In this document: piece after piece, positions 16,403-25,466 of the stretch
Position numbering within the stretch: the first letter of the stretch is position 1
Layout of the letters: each line of letters begins with the position of its first letter
The notes under the pieces: model-generated
Told to the model about the DNA's origin: nothing
The model's input: the letters and a program-made list of their open reading frames with translations, nothing else
Databases searched by the model: none
Made by a program: the position numbers and the translations under genes
From: Ureibacillus composti
GTDB lineage: Bacteria; Bacillota; Bacilli; Bacillales_A; Planococcaceae
Assembly: GCA_030348875.1 (NCBI GenBank)
Contig: JAUCEP010000002.1
Location: 885,001-949,000 of the forward strand
Direction of reading: 5' to 3'
Length of the DNA stretch: 64,000 nucleotides

Positions 16403-16905
16403 AAAGGAAAGTCATTTTGAATTTCTTGCCTTTTATTTTTAATATATATTTGGAACATTGTGGAATAAACATATTGTGAACTAAATGATGAGGAATGAAC
16501 TTGTAGAGTTAGTTCTCGTCCATCCTTTAAAGTGATTTCTGTACAATTTTTTACTTTTTTGAAGTTGATAATGGCATGTAGTCCAATCCAACAATTATCT
16601 GATGAATCCGGTGATAAAAGCGGGAAGAAAACACATGGAAAACCATTAGCATAAGAAATAGAAATCGGTAATTTATGTTTTTCTTCTCCAAAGAATTCTT
16701 TAGCAAACTGACGTGCAGCATGATAATTAATGGACATTTTCTTACAAGATTCTTTGATTATTTTAAGTGGTGATTGTGAGACGAGGACTTCACCGCCCTT
16801 ATCATATACACGTGAATATGTTTTGTTGTTGTCCAGATGAATTGGTTCGATCATGTAAGTATTTCGTGTTACACAATATGAATCTACAAAATTTCCTTTT
16901 TTCAA
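16396..16905 (-). CDS. comK: Competence transcription factor ComK
   Basis: 169 residues of the ComK family, the master activator of DNA-uptake genes, which binds paired AT boxes as a tetramer. Recognisable blocks in family order are NTYMIEPIHLD, YSRVYDKGGEVLVSQ, SPLKIIKESCKK, KLPISISY, FFPLLSPDSSDNCWIG and LKDGRELTLQVH. The start is TTG at 16905, directly after AAGGAGG. A longer in-frame extension to 16986 lacks any ribosome site. It overlaps the convergent SOS-type gene by 7 bases. An IDEAL-domain gene is divergent from it. Confidence 0.87.
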   Translation of the reverse strand: MKKGNFVDSYCVTRNTYMIEPIHLDNNKTYSRVYDKGGEVLVSQSPLKIIKESCKKMSINYHAARQFAKEFFGEEKHKLPISISYANGFPCVFFPLLSPDSSDNCWIGLHAIINFKKVKNCTEITLKDGRELTLQVHSSSFSSQYVYSTMFQIYIKNKRQEIQNDFPFY

Positions 16906-17248
16906 AATAGTTTCCTCCTTATATGAAATTAGTATAATCGGCCGATTTACAAATATCATAAATCGAAATTCGAGTGTTTTCAACATAATACTTACTAATT
17001 TTCAAAAGATTTACAATAGCATTACAATTTGTTCGACAAAAACAGATACATATTAACTAGTGTTTTGTAACTTTTGGGCTAGTTCAAATGTAGTGTAATC
17101 ATAAGTTCTTAACAATTCGGACTATTAGTGATTGGAGATCGCATGGTAATAAAAAATGCGAACATATTTTGGAGGAATGACGGCCAATACATAGCGAAAT
17201 TACTAATTTTTTAAAAGATAAATAAATTAATATATTTTTCAGAAAATA
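16906..17248. other. AT-rich gap between comK and the IDEAL gene
   Basis: This gap of 343 bases holds the divergent upstream regions of comK and the IDEAL-domain gene. I looked for ComK boxes (AAAA, five bases, TTTT, in pairs) and found no convincing pair. No reading frame with a ribosome site is visible. Confidence 0.5.
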
Positions 17249-17277
17249 TTGCAAATTGAAATTAGATTTTTTATAAT
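17249..17277 (+). promoter_or_regulatory. SigA-type promoter for the IDEAL-domain gene
   Basis: TTGCAA at 17249-17254 and TATAAT at 17272-17277 with a 17-base spacer, 27 bases before the ATG. Confidence 0.7.
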
Positions 17278-17304
17278 AGAAAAAAGGGAATCGGGGTGAT
17301 ATCG

Positions 17305-17541
17305 ATGGATAAATTTTATTCATACACAGATTTTCTTAAAGCAGTTGGAAACACTCAACATGCAAATGAATCTGAAAAGTTATTGAATGACATTTATTTG
17401 GACTTGTTTTTAAACAGAATGAAAAGACTTCAAAGAATCGAACAGTTGAAAAATTTCATCGATAATGCATTAGATGAAAAAAATGAGGCAGCGTTTTACA
17501 AATATGCTCAGGAATTAAACGAGCTGCAAGAGAGTAGTTAG
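17305..17541 (+). CDS. IDEAL-domain protein
   Basis: 78 residues. The C-terminal half (FLNRMKRLQRIEQLKNFID to NALDEKNEAAFYKYAQELN) is an IDEAL domain, here reading ID-NAL. IDEAL domains are short helical modules found in Bacillales proteins, often regulatory or protein-binding. ATG 17305 follows GGGGTGAT. A GTG at 17296 is upstream in frame but overlaps that site. Its own promoter is clear. Being next to comK it might modulate competence, but this is only context. Confidence 0.8.
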   Translation: MDKFYSYTDFLKAVGNTQHANESEKLLNDIYLDLFLNRMKRLQRIEQLKNFIDNALDEKNEAAFYKYAQELNELQESS

Positions 17542-17889
17542 TTAGGCTGTCTAGGTGCACGAAGAATTAAGTGCTTAAATACATCAAGAATTAAATGAAT
17601 TTTTAAAGTGGAAAGTCAATGTAGAATATTGGTAAGTAAGTTATTTTACGATGTCGGATTATAATTGGTAGAGTGAATTGGTGAAAAGTATAGATAAGCT
17701 TATTAAACAACATAAATATTTCATAAAAAGTTGCCTAAACATAAAATGTCCACCAACCAATTGGACAAATATAGTTTTGGCGACTTTTTGTTTGGAGATA
17801 GACAGTTTCTGTTAGAAAATTGATTATAGTAACTTCACAAAATACAATGTATAGTTAAGGTAGTAAAGAAATAAAGGAGGGTCACTTCT
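17542..17889. other. Intergenic region before the LacI-family gene
   Basis: 348 bases, AT-rich. Apart from the promoter at 17820-17848 and the ribosome site at about 17875, I see no gene, repeat or strong hairpin here. Confidence 0.5.
17820..17848 (+). promoter_or_regulatory. SigA-type promoter for the LacI-family gene
   Basis: TTGATT at 17820-17825 and TACAAT at 17843-17848 with a 17-base spacer, 42 bases before the start codon. Confidence 0.65.
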
Positions 17890-18882
17890 TTGGTATCTTC
17901 AAAAGATGTTGCAAAACATGCAGGAGTATCTCAAACAACAGTTTCTCGTGTATTAAACACACCAGAACTAGTAAAAAAACCTACGCTCGATAAGGTGATG
18001 AATTCAATCCAGGAGTTAAATTACATTCCAAACGCTCTTGCTCGATCCCTCGTTCAAAATAAAACAAGCACGATTGTTCTATTATCAGGTCCATTACATA
18101 ACCCATTTTTTGTTGATACGACGACAGCAATAGTCAATTATGCAAATTCGAAGGGCTATCGAGTCAATGTACAGTTTGTAAATGACAATAATTTAACTGA
18201 AGCCTATGCAACAGCGATAGAACAAAAAGTAGATGGCATCATTTTATCGTGTATATTAATTGACGATCCAATTTTTGGAAGGTTAGAGAAAATGGATATT
18301 CCATTTATTACATATAATCGCAAGCATAAAAATAATCGTCATTTTGTAGAAATAGATAATTTTGAAGCAGGATATTTGTCGGCGAAGCACCTAATTGAAC
18401 TTGGTCATACGAATATTGCTTGGGTTGGTGGACCCTTAACAACGAGCACATTTAATAATCGGTACGAAGGGTTTCTTAAAGCACTAAAAGATTATCAGAT
18501 ATCCGTTGAAGCAGAGTATATAATTCAAACAGATACCTCAAAAAAAGATGTTTCCAGAGCTTTTCATGACCTAATGCAATTAAAAAAACGCCCAACAGGA
18601 ATTTGTGCAGGTTCAGATTCACTTGCTCTGTATTTAATGGATGAAGCTATTTATGCAAATTTCAGGATTCCCGAAGACATTAGTCTCATCGGTATAGATA
18701 ATGTGGATATTAGCCATCATGCATCAATTCAATTAACAACAGTTGGGAGTATATCTAAAGAAAATTTAGGATTAATGGCAATTCATAAGTTAATAGAATT
18801 GATAGAAAATAAAAAAAACTCTTGCGTAAAAATTACCGAGTCTGTTAAAGTATTTGATAGAAGTACAACACGTCGAGTATAA
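17890..18882 (+). CDS. LacI-family transcriptional regulator
   Basis: 330 residues: an N-terminal LacI helix-turn-helix and hinge (SSKDVAKHAGVSQTTVSRVL, then NYIPNALARSL) followed by a periplasmic-binding-protein-like effector domain (about 60-330). It starts with TTG behind AAGGAGG. It most likely controls the permease and two dehydrogenases that follow, whose upstream region has two TACGTA-centred palindromes typical of LacI operators. The effector is unknown but should be the substrate or product of that pathway. Confidence 0.9.
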   Translation: MVSSKDVAKHAGVSQTTVSRVLNTPELVKKPTLDKVMNSIQELNYIPNALARSLVQNKTSTIVLLSGPLHNPFFVDTTTAIVNYANSKGYRVNVQFVNDNNLTEAYATAIEQKVDGIILSCILIDDPIFGRLEKMDIPFITYNRKHKNNRHFVEIDNFEAGYLSAKHLIELGHTNIAWVGGPLTTSTFNNRYEGFLKALKDYQISVEAEYIIQTDTSKKDVSRAFHDLMQLKKRPTGICAGSDSLALYLMDEAIYANFRIPEDISLIGIDNVDISHHASIQLTTVGSISKENLGLMAIHKLIELIENKKNSCVKITESVKVFDRSTTRRV

Positions 18883-18916
18883 AACAAACAAATTTTAATA
18901 GTTTGTTTTATACTAA

Positions 18917-18948
18917 ATTCTAAAATGAATACGTAGTCATTTTAGAAT
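18917..18948 (+). terminator. Hairpin after the LacI-family gene
   Basis: ATTCTAAAATGA pairs perfectly with TCATTTTAGAAT (12 bp), followed by a T-rich stretch. An upstream 11-bp stem (18879-18889 with 18901-18911) overlaps the stop codon. The loop of the main hairpin carries the core of a candidate operator. Confidence 0.65.
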
Positions 18949-18979
18949 ATATTTTTAAAGTAAAATGGTTACGTATTCA
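18926..18979. promoter_or_regulatory. Paired LacI-type operators
   Basis: TGAATACGTAGTCA (18926-18939) and TGGTTACGTATTCA (18966-18979) are both near-palindromes centred on TACGTA, each preceded by TAAAA, and their centres are exactly 40 bp apart, about four helical turns. CG-centred palindromes are the usual LacI-family target. They lie in the gap between regulator and permease. Confidence 0.6.
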
Positions 18980-19006
18980 ATACTGATTAATAATAAAAGG
19001 GGGTTA

Positions 19007-19096
19007 ATGATAAAACTTTTATTAACAAAATTGCAAGGGGTTACATTGGGGAAGGAGAAATTAAATTATGTTATGGAAGAATCGACAATATGGTGA
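19007..19096 (+). CDS. Possible 29-codon leader ORF overlapping the permease start
   Basis: ATG at 19007 follows AAAAGGGGG by three bases and opens a frame that ends at TGA 19094-19096, 29 bases inside the permease gene in another frame. The encoded peptide begins MIKLLLTKLQG. It could couple or limit translation of the permease. There is no homology support, so it may be chance. Confidence 0.25.
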   Translation: MIKLLLTKLQGVTLGKEKLNYVMEESTIW

Positions 19097-20597
19097 AGAA
19101 GCACCATATATACCAGCTGGTACTTTTAAGATACGTTTACCTTTTGTTCATTATCGTTTTGAATGGCCAGATTATGTTCAAGGTCTATTAATGTGTGCTG
19201 TGGATTTAGGAGCTATTACACTATTAGGTCAACACTTAGGTATGCCGTTTGAGGTAGCTTTAGCGGTAGTAGTAATAAATGGACTATTCTATTTAATACA
19301 TCATCTATTGGGGGACCCAGTCATTCCAGGGTGGATCACACCAGCAATTCCCCTGATTGTTTTATTTGTTACACAATTTGATGAGGGACCTGATCGAATT
19401 TATGCATTAATCGCCTTTCAGCTAACCTTAGGTATTTTGTCCATAATACTAGGTGTCACAGGCTTAGCTAGTAAAGTAGTACATATGGTTCCAAATGCAA
19501 TCAAAGCAGGAATTATTCTTGGTGCAGGTATTGGAGCTGTTGTTTCCGTATTTGGAGAAACTGGACAATTCAACACTTTCCCATTCACTATTACAATTTG
19601 TATTGGGTTTGCTTTTTATCTAACATTTTCAAAATCTTTTGAAAAAATAAGGAAAAATAACAAAGGATTTTTATTTACTTTATTAGGAAACCTCGGAATT
19701 CTTCCAGCTATTTTCCTTGCTGTTATTGTTGCACCGCTATTTGGAGAAGCGAAATGGCCGGATATTCAATGGGGGTTTAGTAAACCAGATTTTGCTACAT
19801 TATGGTCTAATTATACTGTTTTCGGATTAGGAATTCCTGATATTTCCTTCTTTGTTCAAGCATTCCCTGCAGTGCTTGCTACTTATCTAGTTGTTTTCGG
19901 TGATGTGCTTAAAACAAAGGCATTACTTTCTGAATCAGATGTTGCCAGAATCGATGAAAAGGTTGATTACAATCCTAACCGTGCACATTTAATTTTTGGA
20001 GGAAGAAATGCCGTAATGAGTATACTTGGCCCAGACATTACAATGTGTGGACCAATGTGGGCAGCAATGCAGGTGGTTGTAATTGAACGTTTTAAAGAAG
20101 GTAAAAAAGCAATGAATTCCTTATTTGGAGGAATTGGATCTTTCCGTTGGGGTACAAATACTGGTTTATTGTTATTACCAATTGTAAGCCTAGTTCAGCC
20201 AATTCTAGGTGTTGCTCTAGCATTGACATTGCTTGTTCAAGGCTATGTAAGTGTTCGAATTGGCGTTATGCAAGCTCGAAGCCAACGTGATTTAGGAATT
20301 GCTGGTATTGTTGCTGCACTATTAGTTATTAAGGGTGCCTCATGGGCATTTGCAGTAGGAATCGTACTTTGTGTTTTACTTTATGGTAAAGATTTCTTCA
20401 AAGGAGAAGTCGACAGTACATTTATGAAAGATCTTCAAGATCAAGAAAACCAAAAAAACCAAAAAAACCCAAAAAACCAACAAGATCAACAAGATCAACA
20501 AGACAAACAAGACAAACAAGAAGACCAAGAAAACGAGAAAGGGGATTTGAGCGAAGATGCAAAAAATAAATCAGAACAAGAACTTGTCGAAGTATGA
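19068..20597 (+). CDS. NCS2-type (xanthine/uracil permease family) membrane transporter
   Basis: 509 residues. Residues 1-445 form a polytopic membrane protein with about 12-14 helices resembling the nucleobase/cation symporter-2 fold. The family normally carries nucleobases, but the context (alcohol and aldehyde dehydrogenases) argues for another small substrate. ATG follows GAAGGAG by about 11 bases. Unusually the protein ends in a hydrophilic tail of roughly 55 residues rich in Gln, Asn, Lys and Asp, encoded by short CAA/GAT-type DNA repeats. The next gene overlaps by 41 bases. The tail is presumably cytoplasmic. Confidence 0.78.
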   Translation: MLWKNRQYGEEAPYIPAGTFKIRLPFVHYRFEWPDYVQGLLMCAVDLGAITLLGQHLGMPFEVALAVVVINGLFYLIHHLLGDPVIPGWITPAIPLIVLFVTQFDEGPDRIYALIAFQLTLGILSIILGVTGLASKVVHMVPNAIKAGIILGAGIGAVVSVFGETGQFNTFPFTITICIGFAFYLTFSKSFEKIRKNNKGFLFTLLGNLGILPAIFLAVIVAPLFGEAKWPDIQWGFSKPDFATLWSNYTVFGLGIPDISFFVQAFPAVLATYLVVFGDVLKTKALLSESDVARIDEKVDYNPNRAHLIFGGRNAVMSILGPDITMCGPMWAAMQVVVIERFKEGKKAMNSLFGGIGSFRWGTNTGLLLLPIVSLVQPILGVALALTLLVQGYVSVRIGVMQARSQRDLGIAGIVAALLVIKGASWAFAVGIVLCVLLYGKDFFKGEVDSTFMKDLQDQENQKNQKNPKNQQDQQDQQDKQDKQEDQENEKGDLSEDAKNKSEQELVEV

Positions 20598-22026
20598 TTC
20601 AGAAAAAAAGTATTACGTAAATGGAGAATGGAAATCTTCTGAAAAACTAGCACAGCTATACTCACCCTATACAAAAGAAATTATTGCTTATATTCCTCAA
20701 GCAAATCGTGAAGAGGTGGAGCAAGCAATTGACGTAGCTCACAATACGAGACAACAAATGGCAGAACTAACAGCTTTTGAGCGTGCTGCGATATTAGAGC
20801 AAATTACGCAACTCTTCATTCAAAATAGACAACAAGCAGCTGAGATCATTTCTTTGGAATCAGCAAAGCCAATCAAATATGCATTAGGTGAAATTGACCG
20901 TACGATAGAAACATATAAATTTGCAGCGGAGGAAGCAAAACGTCTAAAAGGTGAAATCATTCCAATGGATGCCGCAAGGAATGGCGCAAATCGTTTTGGT
21001 TATACAATTGAAGAGCCGCTAGGAGTAATTGGGGCGATTACACCGTTTAATTTCCCACAAAATTTAGTGGCACATAAAGTAGGACCGGCCATTGCATCAG
21101 GAAATACAATCGTATTAAAACCAGCGTCTCAAACACCTTTATCAGCATTATTCTTAGCTGAATTGATTGACCAAACGGACTTACCAAAAGGCGCTTTTAA
21201 TGTCGTAACAGGTAGTGGTAGTACTGTTGGGGATGCATTGGTAGAGAACGATAAAGTAAAGATGATTACGTTTACAGGTAGCCCAGCTGTAGGAATTAAC
21301 ATTCGAAATAAAGCTGGATTAAAGAAGGTTGCACTAGAACTTGGGTCGAATGCGGGTGTTATTATCGACAATGGTGTGGACTTATCTAAAATTGTACCGA
21401 AATGTGTAACGGGTGCTTTTTCAAACCAAGGACAAGTATGTATTTCTTTACAACGAACATATGTAATGGACGAGCTATTTGATGACTTTATTCAACAATT
21501 TGAGGCTTATACAAAAGAGTTAGTCGTTGGGGATCCTTTAGAAGTAACGACTGATATCTCTGCTATGATTCACCCAAAAGAGCAGGAGCGAGCACTAACT
21601 TGGATTGAAGAGGCTGTTCAAAATGGAGCGAAAGTTATTACAGGTGGCACTATTGAAAATGGCGTGTTGATGCCAACGATTTTAACAGATGTAACGCCAG
21701 ATTCAAAAGTTACTTGTCAAGAAGTGTTTGCACCAATTGTTGTCGTTTCTCGAATTTCTTCTATTGTAGAAGGTATTGAAGCGATTAATGATTCTAATTA
21801 CGGGTTACAAGCTGGAATCTTTACAAACAACATTCAAACAGCATTTAAAGCTTCAAGATTATTTGAAGTAGGTGGCGTGATGATTAATGATATTCCGACA
21901 TATCGTGTTGATCAGATGCCATATGGTGGTGTGAAGGAAAGTGGGACAGGTAAAGAAGGGGTAAAATATGCCATCCATGAAATGACAGAAACAAAGTTAA
22001 TTGTTTGGAATCAAAATGAGGAGTGA
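20557..22026 (+). CDS. NAD(P)-dependent aldehyde dehydrogenase
   Basis: 489 residues, full-length ALDH superfamily enzyme that oxidises an aldehyde to an acid. Visible features are the PFNFPQNLVAHKVGPAIASG cofactor-binding segment, FTGSPAVG, the catalytic Glu in LELGSNAG and the catalytic Cys in NQGQVCISLQR. The ELGSN variant resembles members acting on small charged or hydroxylated aldehydes. The substrate is not determinable here. ATG 20557 lies within the end of the permease gene behind AAAGGGG. A TTG at 20584 is an alternative. It is operonic with the alcohol dehydrogenase after it. Confidence 0.9.
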   Translation: MQKINQNKNLSKYDSEKKYYVNGEWKSSEKLAQLYSPYTKEIIAYIPQANREEVEQAIDVAHNTRQQMAELTAFERAAILEQITQLFIQNRQQAAEIISLESAKPIKYALGEIDRTIETYKFAAEEAKRLKGEIIPMDAARNGANRFGYTIEEPLGVIGAITPFNFPQNLVAHKVGPAIASGNTIVLKPASQTPLSALFLAELIDQTDLPKGAFNVVTGSGSTVGDALVENDKVKMITFTGSPAVGINIRNKAGLKKVALELGSNAGVIIDNGVDLSKIVPKCVTGAFSNQGQVCISLQRTYVMDELFDDFIQQFEAYTKELVVGDPLEVTTDISAMIHPKEQERALTWIEEAVQNGAKVITGGTIENGVLMPTILTDVTPDSKVTCQEVFAPIVVVSRISSIVEGIEAINDSNYGLQAGIFTNNIQTAFKASRLFEVGGVMINDIPTYRVDQMPYGGVKESGTGKEGVKYAIHEMTETKLIVWNQNEE

Positions 22027-22030
22027 TAAT

Positions 22031-23227
22031 ATGCCAGAAAAAATTACTTTTCCACCAGTTAGTTTTACGGGTTGGGATTCTTTATCTCACCTAGTAGATG
22101 AAGTTAATCGTTTCAATGTGAAAAAAATCCTTGTCATCACAGATCCATTATTAAAAGATATCGGATTAACAAATAAAGTGGTTGAACCATTAGAAGAAGC
22201 AGGCTATGAAACGGAAATATATACAGATGTTGTTCCTGAGCCGCCACTTGCAATTGGAGAAAAATTAGTTGCTTTTACACGCGACAATCAATTTGATATG
22301 GTCATTGGTATTGGTGGAGGTAGTGCACTTGATTTAACGAAACTAGCAGGTGTTTTAGCTTCACATGAAGGCTCTGTTGCAGAATATTTAAACTTAACTG
22401 GAACAAAACAAATTACACAAAAAGGGCTTCCTAAAATATTAATACCTACTACATCTGGAACAGGATCAGAGGTTACGAATATTTCTGTATTATCGCTAGA
22501 AACAACGAAAGATGTCGTGACACATGATTATTTATTACCTGATGTTGCAATTGTAGACCCTGCTTTAACAATTTCATTACCTCCTAAAGTGACAGCAGCA
22601 ACAGGAGTGGATGCACTAACGCATGCAGTAGAAGCATATATTTCTAAAAATGCAAGCCCTGTTTCAGATGCACTTGCATTACAAGCGATTCGCTTAATAA
22701 GTAATTCCATTCGTATTGCTGTTTCAAATGGTGAAGACAAACAAGCTCGTACAGATATGAGTTATGGTAGTTATCTTGCGGGACTAGCTTTCTTTAATGC
22801 AGGTGTTGCAGGTGTTCATGCATTAGCATATCCAATTGGAGGTCAATTCCATATTGCCCATGGAGAATCTAATGCCGTATTACTTCCATATGTCATGGGG
22901 TATATCCGTCAAAGCTGTGAAAAAAGAATGAAAGATATTTATGGAGCGATGGGCTTTAGCGCGGCAAACCTATCGCAAGAAGAAGCATCTTATAAATGTG
23001 TAGCTGAATTAAAAAGATTAGTAGAGGATGTAAATATTCCATCTACTTTACAAGGGTTCAATATTACAGAAGATGCACTAGAAGGTTTAACAAATGATGC
23101 TATTAAGCAAAAGCGTATTTTAGCTCGTAGTCCAATGCCACTTTTACTTGATGACATTTATACAATTTATAAAGCAGCATTTAATGGTGAAATTGCCGAA
23201 AAAAATAGCTTAGAAAAAGTTTATTAA
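22031..23227 (+). CDS. Iron-containing alcohol dehydrogenase
   Basis: 398 residues of the group III (Fe-dependent) alcohol dehydrogenase family, which interconverts alcohols and aldehydes with NAD(P). The dinucleotide motif IGIGGGSALD is near residue 100, followed by PTTSGTGSEVT. The metal ligands are the Asp of DVAIVDPAL, the His of DALTHAVEAY, and two His in GVHALAYPIGGQFHIAHGE. ATG 22031 follows GAGGAGTG, which overlaps the aldehyde dehydrogenase stop. With that enzyme it would convert alcohol to aldehyde to acid. A strong terminator follows. Confidence 0.9.
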   Translation: MPEKITFPPVSFTGWDSLSHLVDEVNRFNVKKILVITDPLLKDIGLTNKVVEPLEEAGYETEIYTDVVPEPPLAIGEKLVAFTRDNQFDMVIGIGGGSALDLTKLAGVLASHEGSVAEYLNLTGTKQITQKGLPKILIPTTSGTGSEVTNISVLSLETTKDVVTHDYLLPDVAIVDPALTISLPPKVTAATGVDALTHAVEAYISKNASPVSDALALQAIRLISNSIRIAVSNGEDKQARTDMSYGSYLAGLAFFNAGVAGVHALAYPIGGQFHIAHGESNAVLLPYVMGYIRQSCEKRMKDIYGAMGFSAANLSQEEASYKCVAELKRLVEDVNIPSTLQGFNITEDALEGLTNDAIKQKRILARSPMPLLLDDIYTIYKAAFNGEIAEKNSLEKVY

Positions 23228-23260
23228 AAACAACAAGCTTTCCGCAAGAAAAGTAAAAAA

Positions 23261-23296
23261 GTACACTTCAGAATCAAAACTGAAGTGTACTTTTTT
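23261..23296 (+). terminator. Terminator of the permease-ALDH-ADH operon
   Basis: GTACACTTCAG pairs perfectly with CTGAAGTGTAC around an 8-base loop, followed by six T. Confidence 0.92.
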
Positions 23297-23390
23297 GTTT
23301 TAATTGAAATAAAAAATTTTGATGTGTAGAAAACTTTTAACTTTTATTGCGAAGTACTAATATGAATTTTTTAAATAGTTTAGTAGATGA

Positions 23391-23404
23391 AGAATATACG
23401 TTCG
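23391..23404. promoter_or_regulatory. LexA-like box upstream of uvrB
   Basis: The reverse complement CGAACGTATATTCT matches CGAACRNRYGTTYC at 12 of 14 positions. A possible -10 (TAAAAT) lies at 23436-23441. uvrBA is a classic SOS operon in Bacillus, so the site is credible despite two mismatches. Confidence 0.6.
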
Positions 23405-23477
23405 CTTTTTATTCGAATTCTCAAATCGGATATGCTAAAATAATTATACAAGAATTGGGAGAAAGGACGAAAAATGA

Positions 23478-25460
23478 ATGACCGAAACTTTTGATTTGCA
23501 GTCAGCGTACAAACCGAGTGGAGATCAGCCTGCTGCAATTGAACAGCTTGTTCAAGGAGTAAATGAAGGCAAACGCTATCAAACATTACTTGGTGCAACT
23601 GGAACGGGGAAAACATTCACCATTTCAAATGTCATTAAAGAAGTAAATAAGCCTACACTCGTGATCGCTCATAATAAAACACTTGCAGGACAGCTCTATA
23701 GTGAATTTAAGCAATTTTTCCCAAATAATGCAGTTGAATATTTCGTCAGTTACTATGATTATTTTCAACCTGAAGCTTATGTACCGCAAACGGATACATA
23801 TATTGAAAAAGATTCCAGCATAAATGATGAAATTGATAAATTACGACATTCAGCAACAAGTGCTTTATTTGAACGAAAAGATGTCATTATTATTGCTTCG
23901 GTATCCTGTATTTATGGTTTAGGGAATCCAGAAGAATACCGTGAATTGGTTGTTTCAGTTCGTACAGGGATGGAAATTGAACGCAATCAACTATTACGAA
24001 AATTAGTAGATATACAATTTGAACGTAATGATGTAAATTTCCAACGCGGAACTTTCCGAGTACGTGGCGATGTCGTTGAGATCTTCCCTGCATCACGTGA
24101 TGAGAAATGTATTCGTGTAGAATTTTTCGGTGATGAGATTGACCGAATTCGTGAAGTTGACGCATTAACAGGAGAAATTATAGGGGACCGAGATCATGTT
24201 GCGATTTTCCCAGCATCTCACTTCGTTACGCGTGAAGAAAAGATGCTTAAAGCTATTGAAAATATAGAAGTTGAATTAGAAGAACAACTTGCGAAATTAA
24301 GAGCTGAAGATAAGTTGCTTGAAGCTCAGCGTTTGGAACAACGCACAAACTATGACTTGGAAATGATGAAAGAAATGGGTTTCTGTTCGGGAATTGAAAA
24401 CTATTCACGTCATTTAACATTAAGACCGGCTGGGGTAACTCCATATACTTTACTAGATTATTTCCCAGAAGATTTCTTACTCGTGGTAGATGAAAGTCAC
24501 GTAACTTTACCGCAAGTACGCGGAATGTACAATGGAGACCAAGCCCGTAAAGGTGTACTAGTTGAGCACGGGTTCCGTCTACCTTCAGCGCTTGATAACC
24601 GTCCATTAAGATTTGAGGAATTTGAAAAACATATTCATCAAGCAATTTTTGTTTCGGCAACACCAGGTCCATATGAGATCGAACATACACCTGAAATGGT
24701 AGAGCAGATTATTCGTCCAACAGGGTTATTAGATCCTAATATTGAAGTACGTCCTATTGAAGGCCAGATTGATGATTTAATTGGTGAAATCAATCAACGT
24801 GTAGAAAAAGGAGAACGTGTTCTAATCACAACTTTAACGAAGAAAATGTCGGAAGACTTAACCGCTTACTTAAAAGAAATCGGTATTAAAGTTGAATATC
24901 TACATTCTGAAATTAAAACGTTAGAACGGATTGAAATCATTCGAGAACTTCGTAAAGGTACTCATGATGTATTAGTAGGAATTAACCTATTACGTGAAGG
25001 TTTAGATATTCCGGAAGTATCACTTGTAGCTATTCTCGATGCCGATAAAGAAGGATTTTTACGTTCAGAACGTTCATTAATTCAAACGATTGGGCGTGCA
25101 GCACGTAATTCAAATGGGCATGTTATTATGTATGCTGACAATATGACAGATTCCATGAAAAAAGCGATTGATGAAACGAAGCGTCGTCGAACAATACAAG
25201 AAGCCTATAATAAAGAACATGGCATTACTCCAAAAACGATTCAGAAGAAAATACCAGAATTAATCCGAGCAACACAAGCTACCGAAGAGGAAGAAACATA
25301 TGTAACGAAAGTGACGAAAGGTAAAAAATTAACGAAATCAGAACTAGAAAAGTTAATTGCGTCGCTTGAGGTAGAAATGAAAGAAGCAGCAAAAGCACTT
25401 GATTTTGAACGTGCAGCAGAACTTAGAGATACAATCTTTGAATTGAAAACAGAAGGGTGA
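23478..25460 (+). CDS. uvrB: Excinuclease ABC subunit UvrB
   Basis: 660 residues. UvrB is the damage-verifying helicase of nucleotide excision repair, loaded by UvrA and cut-competent with UvrC. Walker A is [10 protein letters not shown], the beta-hairpin region is [12 protein letters not shown], helicase motifs include [10 protein letters not shown] and QTIGRAARN, and the C-terminal UVR domain ([22 protein letters not shown]) is intact. ATG follows GAGAAAGGACG. uvrA begins 6 bases after its stop. A LexA-like box lies upstream. Confidence 0.97.
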   Translation: MTETFDLQSAYKPSGDQPAAIEQLVQGVNEGKRYQTLLGATGTGKTFTISNVIKEVNKPTLVIAHNKTLAGQLYSEFKQFFPNNAVEYFVSYYDYFQPEAYVPQTDTYIEKDSSINDEIDKLRHSATSALFERKDVIIIASVSCIYGLGNPEEYRELVVSVRTGMEIERNQLLRKLVDIQFERNDVNFQRGTFRVRGDVVEIFPASRDEKCIRVEFFGDEIDRIREVDALTGEIIGDRDHVAIFPASHFVTREEKMLKAIENIEVELEEQLAKLRAEDKLLEAQRLEQRTNYDLEMMKEMGFCSGIENYSRHLTLRPAGVTPYTLLDYFPEDFLLVVDESHVTLPQVRGMYNGDQARKGVLVEHGFRLPSALDNRPLRFEEFEKHIHQAIFVSATPGPYEIEHTPEMVEQIIRPTGLLDPNIEVRPIEGQIDDLIGEINQRVEKGERVLITTLTKKMSEDLTAYLKEIGIKVEYLHSEIKTLERIEIIRELRKGTHDVLVGINLLREGLDIPEVSLVAILDADKEGFLRSERSLIQTIGRAARNSNGHVIMYADNMTDSMKKAIDETKRRRTIQEAYNKEHGITPKTIQKKIPELIRATQATEEEETYVTKVTKGKKLTKSELEKLIASLEVEMKEAAKALDFERAAELRDTIFELKTEG

Positions 25461-25466
25461 CCTAGC

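Noticed and set aside
16906-17248. ComK binding boxes upstream of comK
   Set aside because: AT-rich runs occur, but no pair of AAAA-N5-TTTT boxes with correct spacing could be found.
23890-24690. Long minus-strand frames within uvrB (similar ones in secA, uvrA, addA)
   Set aside because: They are antisense shadows of conserved genes, without ribosome sites and with low-likelihood composition.
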